A DNA stretch of 64,000 nucleotides, from positions 2,579,520-2,643,519 of the forward strand of contig NZ_CP073748.1 in NCBI RefSeq assembly GCF_024398035.1, written 5' to 3'. The notes under the pieces were generated by a model. It was given only the letters and a program-made list of their open reading frames with translations. It had not been told where the DNA came from and did no database searches. Positions 27,672-36,228 of the stretch are shown here, in pieces. Every line of letters starts with the position of its first letter. The first letter of the stretch is position 1. A program made the position numbers and the translations under genes. The DNA is from Kordiimonas sp. SCSIO 12603 (GTDB lineage Bacteria; Pseudomonadota; Alphaproteobacteria; Sphingomonadales; Kordiimonadaceae).

Positions 27672-30497
27672 CTAATATTCTAAAAGCTGGATCTGACGCT
27701 TAGCTTCCTCGGCGCCACTAAAACTATCATCTAAATTGATAGCTTGCGTTAGGTACCTGCGGGCATTAGAGCGACTACCTTGTGCAAGATAAGCCATTCC
27801 CAGGTGATATTTATAGAGCGCATTGGAAGGCGCTTTACGAACTGCCTTGCTCAAAGCATCAATCGCCTTCTTTGTATCCCTATCAGCCTGTAGAAGCACC
27901 CAACCATAAACATCCAAAATATAAGGGTCATCTGGCAACACTAAATAGGCTCGCTCTGCTAATCTCGAACTCAGCTTATTTCCTCTACGGAGGTATACCA
28001 TAGCTAACCGAGCGGCTATTTCTGCATCCACAAGTCCAGTGTTCAATATAATTTCATACTGATGGCCCGCGCTTTCATCGTCACCGATTTCTTCGTAATA
28101 ATGCCCCAAAAGCGAGCGTACTATTCTGCTGTCAGGGTTAGCTGTTACATATGAACGCAATTCCACCACAGCCTCTTCTTGCCTACCTTGTTCTTTCAAG
28201 GCATTAGCTAAGCCGATAATTACATCGTCTGCGGGGAATTTTTGAAGAACATCGCGATACGCTTTTTCTGCAGCCACAACCTCACCTGAAGTAAACAAAA
28301 GCTTACCCACAATACCTGCTAGAACGTCCTCTGGTCTTTTGCCCTCTACAAGAACGGGGAGCATTTTTTTAGCTTCTGAGAATTGTTGTCCCTCGGCAAG
28401 ACTAGCAAATATATACCAATTCACCACATCATGATCTGGTTTATTGTTCTGAGCTGTTTCTGCGCGCTCAAAGGACATTCTAGCGCCGGTATACAATCCT
28501 ACCTGCAGCATCGCCCGACCATGTAACAAGTGAGCCTCGCCCGAGGTAAAGTTAAATGCAGCATGTCTAGATAAAGGCCGCTCTGCCGCTCGCGGTTGCC
28601 CTAAATCTAAAAGCAACATTCCCATACGCTTAAGCAATTCTGGTTTCTCTTCGGCCAAAACACTCGTAAATCGGGCTTGTTCAATTGCCTTAGTTGTTAT
28701 GCCAGCTTCACTTAATGCTTGCGCATAGTCTGCAGACAACTGTGCGGATCGTGGATAAGCCCTAATTGCTTCACGGAAATAATCAACGGCTTCCCGAGCC
28801 TCTCCTTGCGCTAATAAAGTACGTCCCAAAACAGCTTTTGAACGGCTATCATTTGGTTGAAACTCCAAGAGACGTTTCAGATCTCGTTCTGCTTCCGCAT
28901 ATTGCTGCAACCGATAGTGCGCAAGCGCCCTGTTTCTATAGGCCGCAAAATATTCACTATTCCGGTCTATAGCATTGGTATAGGAGTTAACGGCGTCTGA
29001 AAACTGCCCCAACCTGTATAATAATGTACCCTGAATATTATACCCCAACGCTCTATTGGGTGCAGTTGACAAAATACGGTCCACGGTAGATTTTGCGCCG
29101 TCATAATCTTTATTTTTTAGCTGCATACTACCAAGGACGCCTAATTCCCTAAGCTCTGCTTCCCTACCTGCAACAACATTAGAAAAAGAAGCCAAAGCCT
29201 CTTCAGGGGCGCCCTCAACATAGGTAGCCAAAGCTATGCGAGCATCAAAATTACTTACTATATTACCAGATGCTTCTTCCCCGAGGTCAGCGATAATACT
29301 AAGATACTTTTTACTTAGCTCTAGATCCCCAGATGATGCTGCAGCTGTAGCAGCCATAGACCATAAAGAGACATCCTTTTTGCCGCCTTCAGTTGCTAAC
29401 ATTGGCTCCAGAATATCAAGCGCGGCTCTTGATTGCCCTATCTTCATATAGGCCCCAGCCAAGGCTACTCTAGTAGTCGTATTTCCTGGTCGAACTTCAT
29501 AAACGCGTTTAAGATATCTTGCCGCTTCAGCGAACCGTTCTAGTTGATACGAAACCAATCCTCTAACATACATTGCAGGCAAATAGTTTTCCACTATCTG
29601 CCTGGAACGATTAAGATAAGCATCAGCGTCTTCAAACTGTTTCTTTTGTGCTGATATCACCCCAGAAAGATATATAGCCATCGGCTGCCGAGGCGAGGCA
29701 GCATAAACCGAATCCAGATATTCTTCTGCGGCAGGAATATCGCCCTTACCAATCATCAAGGAAGCCAATTCAAGGTTAGACATTAGATTGCCTGAAAACA
29801 GCTCCACAGACTCTCTAAAACGCTGCTCAGCCAATTCGAGATTTCCTTGATATTTTGCTATCAAACCTCGAGTAAATTGTACCATGGTATTTTCAGGTGC
29901 ACGCTTGAAAGCCTCTTCAACAAGCTTCGATGCCCCTTCAAGGTTATCTTTACGCAATTCAAGCCTTGATAATCCAAGGTAGGGCTCAAAAGCAGCATCG
30001 CTCAACTCTCTGGCTTGTTGGTAATCTGTTTCTGCATTGCTATAGCGACGCAAAGCAAAACTAGCATCACCTGAAACGATAAAAGCGTCAGCCAAAAAAG
30101 CTTGAGGGATCGTTACCCCTCGCAAAGCTTCCAAAGCTTCATTATACTTAGATTGCAAAAGTAATGATTTGGCGTAAGGTACTGAAGTAGCGGCATAATC
30201 AGCACCAAACCTACGAGCTCGATCGACTGCAGCTTCAGCTGGAATACCGGCGCCAGAACGCAAGTACACATCAGCTAAAAGAAGATATTTTTGCACAGCT
30301 ATTTCGCCTGCTGCATCAATATCATTCAATATTGTAATTGCCTGTTCATAATCTCGACTACTAATTGCCGCTCGTGCTTCAGAAAAAACATCCGATTGAG
30401 CAATCGCTAGCGATGAAGAGCTTAGCATCAAAGCTAACATCAAGCCTTTGGTTCGAGAAAATGCTGTTCTGTTCTTAGGCAAGATACTCTCCATCAA
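27672..30497 (-). CDS. prsT: PEP-CTERM system TPR-repeat protein PrsT
   Basis: A 941-residue exported TPR protein. A signal peptide (residues 16-33, ending IAQ) precedes about twenty tetratricopeptide repeats running to the C-terminus; clear units include NTMVQFTRGLIAKYQGNLELA and SARNTYLQAL-like helices near the end (NALYKYHLGMAYLAQGSRSNA). PrsT is a marker gene of exosortase A loci and is thought to scaffold periplasmic assembly of the polysaccharide. It is four bases downstream of the priming transferase gene. Function is established only by association. Confidence 0.88.
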   Translation of the reverse strand: MMESILPKNRTAFSRTKGLMLALMLSSSSLAIAQSDVFSEARAAISSRDYEQAITILNDIDAAGEIAVQKYLLLADVYLRSGAGIPAEAAVDRARRFGADYAATSVPYAKSLLLQSKYNEALEALRGVTIPQAFLADAFIVSGDASFALRRYSNAETDYQQARELSDAAFEPYLGLSRLELRKDNLEGASKLVEEAFKRAPENTMVQFTRGLIAKYQGNLELAEQRFRESVELFSGNLMSNLELASLMIGKGDIPAAEEYLDSVYAASPRQPMAIYLSGVISAQKKQFEDADAYLNRSRQIVENYLPAMYVRGLVSYQLERFAEAARYLKRVYEVRPGNTTTRVALAGAYMKIGQSRAALDILEPMLATEGGKKDVSLWSMAATAAASSGDLELSKKYLSIIADLGEEASGNIVSNFDARIALATYVEGAPEEALASFSNVVAGREAELRELGVLGSMQLKNKDYDGAKSTVDRILSTAPNRALGYNIQGTLLYRLGQFSDAVNSYTNAIDRNSEYFAAYRNRALAHYRLQQYAEAERDLKRLLEFQPNDSRSKAVLGRTLLAQGEAREAVDYFREAIRAYPRSAQLSADYAQALSEAGITTKAIEQARFTSVLAEEKPELLKRMGMLLLDLGQPRAAERPLSRHAAFNFTSGEAHLLHGRAMLQVGLYTGARMSFERAETAQNNKPDHDVVNWYIFASLAEGQQFSEAKKMLPVLVEGKRPEDVLAGIVGKLLFTSGEVVAAEKAYRDVLQKFPADDVIIGLANALKEQGRQEEAVVELRSYVTANPDSRIVRSLLGHYYEEIGDDESAGHQYEIILNTGLVDAEIAARLAMVYLRRGNKLSSRLAERAYLVLPDDPYILDVYGWVLLQADRDTKKAIDALSKAVRKAPSNALYKYHLGMAYLAQGSRSNARRYLTQAINLDDSFSGAEEAKRQIQLLEY

Positions 30498-30501
30498 TTT
30501 T

Positions 30502-31890
30502 CTATCTAACGCCTACAGGAAACAATACCACTCGTAGTGTTTGCAGGATAATCAGTAAATCGAGAAAAATAGAATAGTTTTTAATATAGTATAAATCATA
30601 CTCCAGCTTCCGTTTACTATCCTCTATAGAAGCGCCGTAAGGATACTGGATTTGAGCCCAACCGGTAATCCCTGGTTTAAGGCAATGCCGCTCCTTATAG
30701 AACGGGATTTCTTTTTCAAGCTGATTAACAAAGAAAGGCCTTTCCGGTCTAGGCCCAACGAAACTCATATCACCCCGGAATACATTGATAAGCTGGGGTA
30801 ATTCGTCAATCCGTGTACGGCGCAGGAAACCACCAATTTTAGTGACACGAGGATCGGCTTCTTTAGCCCATTCTGGCCGCCCTTCTTTTTCCGCATCTAC
30901 TGTCATACTTCTAAACTTGAGCAGGTTGAAAGTTTCTCCGTTCAGACCAACTCGTTCCTGTCGGTAGAAAACAGGCCCTTTACTTGTAAGAGCAACGCCT
31001 ATTGCAGCGAAAATCATTAACGGGATGGTCAAGAAAAGAACCAGTGAACTTACCGCGATATCAAGAATACGCTTCAATGCCCGCTCAAAATAGTTACCAC
31101 CTTTAAAACCGTCAGAAAAGATGATCCACTCCGCTTTAACGGATTCCAGATCCACATACCCCCTAACTTGTTCGAAGAAACTCAAACGGTCTTTCACTTC
31201 AATACCTGATAATTTACAAGAAATTAAGGCATCTACAGGCAGTTCCTGCTTTCCAGAACTAGCAATAATTATTAACTCAGCATCAGAATTACGTGCGAAT
31301 TCGTCGAATGCACCTATATCTTCAATATTTTTGGCGCCAGGAATTTCGACCTCTTGCCCAGGCAACGCAATCGTATCAATAATATTAAGGCCAGCTTCTT
31401 TTGCTTTTGACGCATACTCTTTAAGTTCAACACCTGCCTTGCCTGCCCCAAGAACAATCACTTGCCTGTTCAAAAAATTTGTATTGGAGAACTTTAGAAA
31501 CAACGCATGAACAAGCATAACAAAAGTGAATGATAGTGAAAGCGCCAGTACTAAAATAGAACGCCAAAGCGGTAACATAGGAAGGAAATACAATAACGCT
31601 GACACAGCAACACTGACGGCAACAATAGAAACAACTAGCCGTATGGTGAAAACCCTTAAGTCTCTTACTGCATCTGATTGATATCCACCAACCCCCAACA
31701 ATACTGGCACCATAATGACTGGCACTAATACCTTTGCTACTACAGCTTGCAAACCTAATTCAAAAGGAAAATCAATTACGTAAAATCGAAGCCATTCAGC
31801 AAGAAACACACATGCTGTTATTACAACGAAATCGGTAATCGCCAACGCCAATTTAATGGGTGAAACATAATGGCGGAATATTCGAACCAT
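30502..31890 (-). CDS. XrtA system polyprenyl-phosphate sugar-1-phosphate transferase (TIGR03013-type)
   Basis: First enzyme of repeat-unit synthesis, placing a sugar phosphate on undecaprenyl phosphate at the inner membrane. Four N-terminal membrane segments (about residues 12-125), a central Rossmann-like CoA-binding-fold region with IVLGAGKAGVEL, then a fifth membrane segment and the sugar transferase domain GPVFYRQERVGLNGETFNLLKFRSM, DELPQLINVFRGDMSFVGPRPE. At 462 residues it is normal. As the first gene of the locus it is preceded by 107 non-coding bases where the promoter should lie. Confidence 0.92.
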   Translation of the reverse strand: MVRIFRHYVSPIKLALAITDFVVITACVFLAEWLRFYVIDFPFELGLQAVVAKVLVPVIMVPVLLGVGGYQSDAVRDLRVFTIRLVVSIVAVSVAVSALLYFLPMLPLWRSILVLALSLSFTFVMLVHALFLKFSNTNFLNRQVIVLGAGKAGVELKEYASKAKEAGLNIIDTIALPGQEVEIPGAKNIEDIGAFDEFARNSDAELIIIASSGKQELPVDALISCKLSGIEVKDRLSFFEQVRGYVDLESVKAEWIIFSDGFKGGNYFERALKRILDIAVSSLVLFLTIPLMIFAAIGVALTSKGPVFYRQERVGLNGETFNLLKFRSMTVDAEKEGRPEWAKEADPRVTKIGGFLRRTRIDELPQLINVFRGDMSFVGPRPERPFFVNQLEKEIPFYKERHCLKPGITGWAQIQYPYGASIEDSKRKLEYDLYYIKNYSIFLDLLIILQTLRVVLFPVGVR

Positions 31891-31997
31891 GAACCTCTAT
31901 GTCCTAGTAGATCTACTCTCACGCCCCAAACCAAGTTAGGGTTAATAAAACGTTAGGGCAAGTATTTGTTCAGAATTACTTTTTTAGCAACAAAGAA

Positions 31998-32906
31998 TTA
32001 ATTCAGCAAATCAAGACTAGCTTTCATAACACCCTGCGCCACGGCCACAGAACAACCTGCATCTACAGGCATCGTAACGTTCAGCAACGGTTGCTTGCGA
32101 ATATGTTTCAAGATCGCTCTCTGCATACAATCTTGTGCAGCAGCTATCTTCACATGATCACACGCGCCTTTTTTAAGTGTTTCCAGTAACACAACAGCGG
32201 CCAAAGACGCCCAACCTTCAGCAAGAACAGGCAAACGACGGCTTCTCGCCGCGATAATCGCTCCTACAGACGCTGCAATTTCACGTCCACCGTATTGACG
32301 TAAAACATCGAGAGGGGAAGCTTCATTATCTAATCCAGCCAGATACGATTTCGCTGTATCAATCCAAACTTCATCTTGTTCAAGCTCCATGTCTTGGAAT
32401 GCCTGCCCTAAACATGAAGCAATGAGTGTATAGGAACTCGCTTCCCCACCAGGCGCAAGACTGCCCAAGCCTAACAAATGGCCACCCGCCGCGGTAGCTT
32501 CCATACCAAAAGCGACTGCGGCCATACATTCCGATTCTGTCCAATTCGAATTAATTTCGTGTGGAATTTCAGGTGCCATTTCAAGAACCCGAAGCCCTAT
32601 TCCGTTACCCACACATAATTTATTAACTGGCGCGCATCCTTTTGAAGCCGCTGCTATAAACGCAGTTGCAGCTTCAGCATCATACCCTGAATATGAAGAC
32701 GCCAGAACACAAATATGAGTTTCGTTTACTGACGGACTTTTTGTTCCCTGCCAGCCAGCCAGCCAGGAAGAAAACTCTTCAAGTTCAGATAGTTGAGAAC
32801 CTTTCACATTTTGAAGTTCTTTAACTTTCCTCTCACCACAAGCATCAACAGCCGGCAATTGCTCAAGCAGGCTTTTCAAATCTTCAAAAGGTGTTTTTGT
32901 TTTCAT
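31998..32906 (-). CDS. CobT-like (nicotinate-nucleotide dimethylbenzimidazole phosphoribosyltransferase family) protein with altered active site
   Basis: A 302-residue protein that aligns by eye with CobT: SQLSELEEFSSWLAGWQG near the start, VDAGC and GGREIAASVGAIIAARSRRLPVLAEGWASLAAV (from residue 206) near the end. True CobT makes alpha-ribazole phosphate for the lower ligand of cobalamin. Here the LGEGSGA-like segment that holds the catalytic glutamate reads VDAGCSV, and the GEMGIGNTT-like segment reads GLGSLAPGG, so both expected glutamates seem lost. It is also about 50 residues short. No cobalamin genes are nearby. It may be an inactive or repurposed relative. Confidence 0.6.
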   Translation of the reverse strand: MKTKTPFEDLKSLLEQLPAVDACGERKVKELQNVKGSQLSELEEFSSWLAGWQGTKSPSVNETHICVLASSYSGYDAEAATAFIAAASKGCAPVNKLCVGNGIGLRVLEMAPEIPHEINSNWTESECMAAVAFGMEATAAGGHLLGLGSLAPGGEASSYTLIASCLGQAFQDMELEQDEVWIDTAKSYLAGLDNEASPLDVLRQYGGREIAASVGAIIAARSRRLPVLAEGWASLAAVVLLETLKKGACDHVKIAAAQDCMQRAILKHIRKQPLLNVTMPVDAGCSVAVAQGVMKASLDLLN

Positions 32907-33067
32907 GAGGAAGATCTTTTCTCTAATTCACGACAAATATTCAGGGTTAAATGGGCTTGTAACCCGCCTAAACTGTTTAGTTCAATGAATAAATAGCTAG
33001 AATTATTTTAAATACCAATGTAAATTAGAATGATTTCTCATTTAGGTGGCATGGAGTATGTTTACTA

Positions 33068-35503
33068 ATGTTCGCAAGTAATAAATCTCTAGTGATCGCG
33101 ACGTTGCTTACTGGCACAGCCGTGGCAACGGGCACTATCCTATACGGTATTCATAGCAGCGACGCACCAGAACTCGTCATTCTGGATGATACGCTTCCCC
33201 CGGTAATTGGAAATGGCTTACTGCCACCACCAGCGACCTACGCTATGACTACGCCGCCACCCAAGGAAATTCCTGGCATTCGCCGACTTAAAATTTCCCG
33301 CCCTGCTTTGGAAGGTGCCGAAAATACAAACGAAGCTGACTTTTATCTGACTGGTACACGTAGTGCTGAACTTATCAGAAAACCAGTGGAGGCTCGTATT
33401 GAGACATTCCCATCAGTAACACTTGAGGAAGCCGTTGAAGGTGCTCTTGCTGTTGATGAATGGGGTTTCCAGGTTGTGCAATCATACCTAAACCAAGCGA
33501 TGGGCGATGCGGACGAGCTCAAGCGACGTATGGATGCTCTACTTGCGAAAATCGAAGAAGTAGCAGGTGACTATGACCTAACCACAATTTCTGATGCTGC
33601 AAATCTAATTATTGAAGCGGGCGGTAGAACACACTGGACAGCCTTCATGTCTCCGTTTGTTCTGGATCGTTCCTTCAAACTTCAAGATGATGCCATCGGA
33701 TGGGATTTAGGTCCATCTAGCTACGAACCTTATGACAAATTTATTCGTGTAGGCTCAGAAAGTAAGATGCTCATCGGTGATAATATCAACGATGAGGGTG
33801 ATACCGCGGGCCCTTCTATCTTGCGCAATGGTGTGCGTAACGTAGAGCAATTTGTAGCCTCTGGCTTGAAAAATGGCCGTTACCGCGTTGTTATTCTAAC
33901 GGCTCCACGTCAAAATGGTTCAGCACCACTTTATCCGTTCGGGGTGGATGTGAAAAGGAACGGCGGTAAGATCAACATGGTTGATACACGCGCCACCGAC
34001 GATATCGTACCACTGATGAAACTTTCCACCGAAGGTCCTGGTCGCTTGACAGACGCGGGTGGTGAAGCAGCCTCATATCAAAATGGTGAAGTGAAATTTA
34101 GCCTTTCTGGTTCTAGTTCAGCTCCATTAATTGCTTCTGCGGACCCATACATTACCCAAGGACGCTTAAGTAATACTTACGGCAGCGCATCTTTAAGACT
34201 TCTTGAGCCTATGGCGCAAGCGGGCCCTAACCTACTTCAGTCTGGTGGCGACAATTACCGACCTGCGACTGGTCATATGCTCGTAACCAGAGCTGAAGTT
34301 GTTGATGGCACACTACGCATCAGTTTCCGTCAATTAGGCGGTCAAGATACTTATGTAACTGCTGTAATTATCTATCCTGAAGCTGACACCAGTATTGATG
34401 AAGAATTGGCAGAACAGGTTGTTGAATTTATTCAACGCATCGCGCCAGCAGCGGGTGAAAACCTAACAGCGGAAAATATCCTAAAAACAGATTTACCTAT
34501 TGTTGATGCGCGCGTTGTTTTCTCTGATGCGTCTGGTGGCCTACCAACACCAGAAGCCGATGCAGCCACTCCAGAAGCCCCTGTTACAGGTGGCGGTGAG
34601 ACACCATTGACTGAAGAAGACGACGACACACCAGAGCCAGAACCAGATGGTACACCTGACATTGGTGCTCCAAATGAACCAGAACCTGAGCCAGAACCTG
34701 AGCCGGAGCCAGAACCTGAACCTGAGCCGGAGCCAGAACCTGAGCCAGAACCGGAGCCAGAACCTGAACCTGAACCGGAGCCAGAACCTGAACCTGAACC
34801 GGAGCCAGAACCTGAACCTGAACCGGAGCCAGAACCTGAACCGGAGCCAGAACCTGAACCGGAGCCAGAACCTGAACCTGAACCGGAGCCAGAACCTGAA
34901 CCTGAACCGGAGCCAGAACCTGAACCGGAGCCAGAACCTGAGCCGGAGCCAGAACCTGAGCCGGAGCCAGAACCTGAGCCGGAGCCAGAACCTGAGCCGG
35001 AGCCGGAGCCAGAACCGGACCCTGCACCACTGAGACTTGTTCTTGATGCAGGCGGCGGTGATGATGAGGTTTATGACCCGGTCACACTAGGTGAGGATTT
35101 CCTACTTGACGGTTGTGGTTCGACTTTCGAAACAGAACTTGTATGTAGCCTAACAGACAGTTCAGACTTTGAGATGGTCTGGATTCTTGACGGCCAAGAA
35201 ATCGGTACAGGTAGCCAGTTAACCGTACAAACTGGCCAAGGTACGTTATTCGACGAAACGGGCGACGTTGATATCACAATTCAAGTTCGCTACGACGGAC
35301 GCCTACTTGAGGACGGTGAAGTACTTAATATTATCACTGGAGGCTCTGTATTCCTCCCAGGTGATATTATCTTCACGAGCCTGGACACTGCAATCATCCG
35401 TATTGTTACAGCAGTCCCTGAACCAGGTGCGTTGTTCTTACTGGCCCCTGCTCTTGCTTACGGTATACGCCGTCAACGTAAGAAGAAAAAAGAACTTACA
35501 TAA
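33068..35503 (+). CDS. PEP-CTERM protein with a long Glu-Pro repeat; probable exosortase A substrate
   Basis: An 811-residue exported protein. Residues 8-27 form a signal or membrane helix. Residues 30-530 are a mixed region without a fold I recognise. Residues 537-650 are 57 uninterrupted Glu-Pro units. After this, a ~120-residue domain with Ig-like strands ([20 protein letters not shown]) precedes the sorting signal: VPEPG, a hydrophobic helix [12 protein letters not shown] and the basic end [11 protein letters not shown]. That tripartite end is the PEP-CTERM signal cut by exosortase. The start ATG has GGAG 11 bases away, a weak spacing. A strong terminator follows. Confidence 0.88.
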   Translation: MFASNKSLVIATLLTGTAVATGTILYGIHSSDAPELVILDDTLPPVIGNGLLPPPATYAMTTPPPKEIPGIRRLKISRPALEGAENTNEADFYLTGTRSAELIRKPVEARIETFPSVTLEEAVEGALAVDEWGFQVVQSYLNQAMGDADELKRRMDALLAKIEEVAGDYDLTTISDAANLIIEAGGRTHWTAFMSPFVLDRSFKLQDDAIGWDLGPSSYEPYDKFIRVGSESKMLIGDNINDEGDTAGPSILRNGVRNVEQFVASGLKNGRYRVVILTAPRQNGSAPLYPFGVDVKRNGGKINMVDTRATDDIVPLMKLSTEGPGRLTDAGGEAASYQNGEVKFSLSGSSSAPLIASADPYITQGRLSNTYGSASLRLLEPMAQAGPNLLQSGGDNYRPATGHMLVTRAEVVDGTLRISFRQLGGQDTYVTAVIIYPEADTSIDEELAEQVVEFIQRIAPAAGENLTAENILKTDLPIVDARVVFSDASGGLPTPEADAATPEAPVTGGGETPLTEEDDDTPEPEPDGTPDIGAPNEPEPEPEPEPEPEPEPEPEPEPEPEPEPEPEPEPEPEPEPEPEPEPEPEPEPEPEPEPEPEPEPEPEPEPEPEPEPEPEPEPEPEPEPEPEPEPEPEPEPEPEPEPEPEPEPEPDPAPLRLVLDAGGGDDEVYDPVTLGEDFLLDGCGSTFETELVCSLTDSSDFEMVWILDGQEIGTGSQLTVQTGQGTLFDETGDVDITIQVRYDGRLLEDGEVLNIITGGSVFLPGDIIFTSLDTAIIRIVTAVPEPGALFLLAPALAYGIRRQRKKKKELT
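34676..35017 (+). repeat. Coding tandem repeat of Glu-Pro codons (57 units)
   Basis: 342 bases of GAR-CCN codon pairs, uninterrupted in frame. Codons are not random: units of 18 bases (GAGCCAGAACCTGAACCG) and 12 bases (GAGCCAGAACCG-type) alternate, and the third-position choices recur in blocks. This suggests growth by slippage or unequal crossing-over of 12-, 18- and 24-base units. The tract probably forms a stiff, highly acidic proline-rich stalk that spans the cell wall or surface layer. Confidence 0.95.
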
Positions 35504-35527
35504 TTTAAAAGTCATACAAATAAAAAA

Positions 35528-35548
35528 GGCGCGAATAACATTCGCGCC
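35528..35548. terminator. Bidirectional intrinsic terminator between convergent genes
   Basis: Perfect 9-base stem GGCGCGAAT / ATTCGCGCC with an AAC loop, six A before and five T after. It should stop both the PEP-CTERM gene (plus) and the XRE regulator gene (minus). Confidence 0.92.
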
Positions 35549-35572
35549 TTTTTCTTATTCTTTATTGGTATT

Positions 35573-35974
35573 TTACATGCCGTATTCGTCAACGCCGCTG
35601 GAAAGCAAACGAGCCAAGCCAAGTACCTTCTTGCGGATGCGTGGGTCTGCAATTCGGTAATAAGCTTCTACAAGCTCTTGTGTTTCCTGCTTTTCAAAAG
35701 TTTCCTCAGTAAGTGCCTCTACAGATTCACTATAACCAGGAAGTTTTGTTTCAGCGCCTTCAAAGAAATATGCCACAGGTACATCAAGGGTCGTAGACAT
35801 TCTAAATAGTCTGCTTGACCCGATACGGTTTGTACCACGTTCATATTTCTGAACCTGCTGGAAAGTCACACCCAATTCTTTACCAAGTTGAGTTTGCGAC
35901 AAGCCAAGCATCTTACGGCGGGCGCGAACCCTTTGACCAACATGTACATCGATTGGATCAGGGTTTTTAATCAT
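35573..35974 (-). CDS. XRE-family helix-turn-helix regulator
   Basis: A 133-residue DNA-binding protein. The HTH_3 domain is clear: VGQRVRARRKMLGLSQTQLGKELGVTFQQVQKYERGTNRIGSSRL. It is the form widespread in Alphaproteobacteria, with a C-terminal region (YFFEGAE, then EAYYRIADPRIRKKVLGLARLL) that may be a dimerisation helix. Its targets are unknown; it is convergent with the PEP-CTERM gene and has 254 non-coding bases upstream before the pepN gene end. No mobile-element genes lie near it, so a prophage origin is not suggested. Confidence 0.85.
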   Translation of the reverse strand: MIKNPDPIDVHVGQRVRARRKMLGLSQTQLGKELGVTFQQVQKYERGTNRIGSSRLFRMSTTLDVPVAYFFEGAETKLPGYSESVEALTEETFEKQETQELVEAYYRIADPRIRKKVLGLARLLSSGVDEYGM

Positions 35975-36228
35975 TCCACTCTCTCTCCGGTGATTGGCAT
36001 TTTAATTATAAGCGCCAACCTGTATTAATGCTAGTCTTATTACAACCAGTCGTTTGATTACAGGCTACGATATAACACTTACAAACATGCCACATTGTTA
36101 TTAAACAAGATTGTTCATTGCCCCCACGCCGAGGCGCAAATTACATCTTTTTGTAATAAGAAGCAATATTTTCTATTACTCCTTTCATCTAAGCAATAAC
36201 TATTCTGTTATTGCCAATACTTTAGCCT

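Noticed and set aside
33049-33064. TGGCATGGAGTATGTT before the PEP-CTERM gene as a sigma-54 promoter
   Set aside because: The GC element is wrong (GT) and transcription would begin at or after the start codon; more likely it is only the ribosome-site region.
34676-35017. Possible CRISPR array
   Set aside because: The repeat has no spacers; it is continuous coding sequence of one dipeptide.
34584-35033. Long open frames on both strands inside the Glu-Pro repeat
   Set aside because: They are by-products of the repeat: any 6-base-periodic sequence without stops gives open frames in several registers (Val/Leu/Ala-Pro-Gln and Ser-Gln-Asn runs). No ribosome sites, and the real gene continues through on the plus strand.
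35573-35974. XRE regulator as a remnant of a prophage
   Set aside because: No integrase, other phage genes or att-like repeats nearby; the form is typical of chromosomal alphaproteobacterial regulators.
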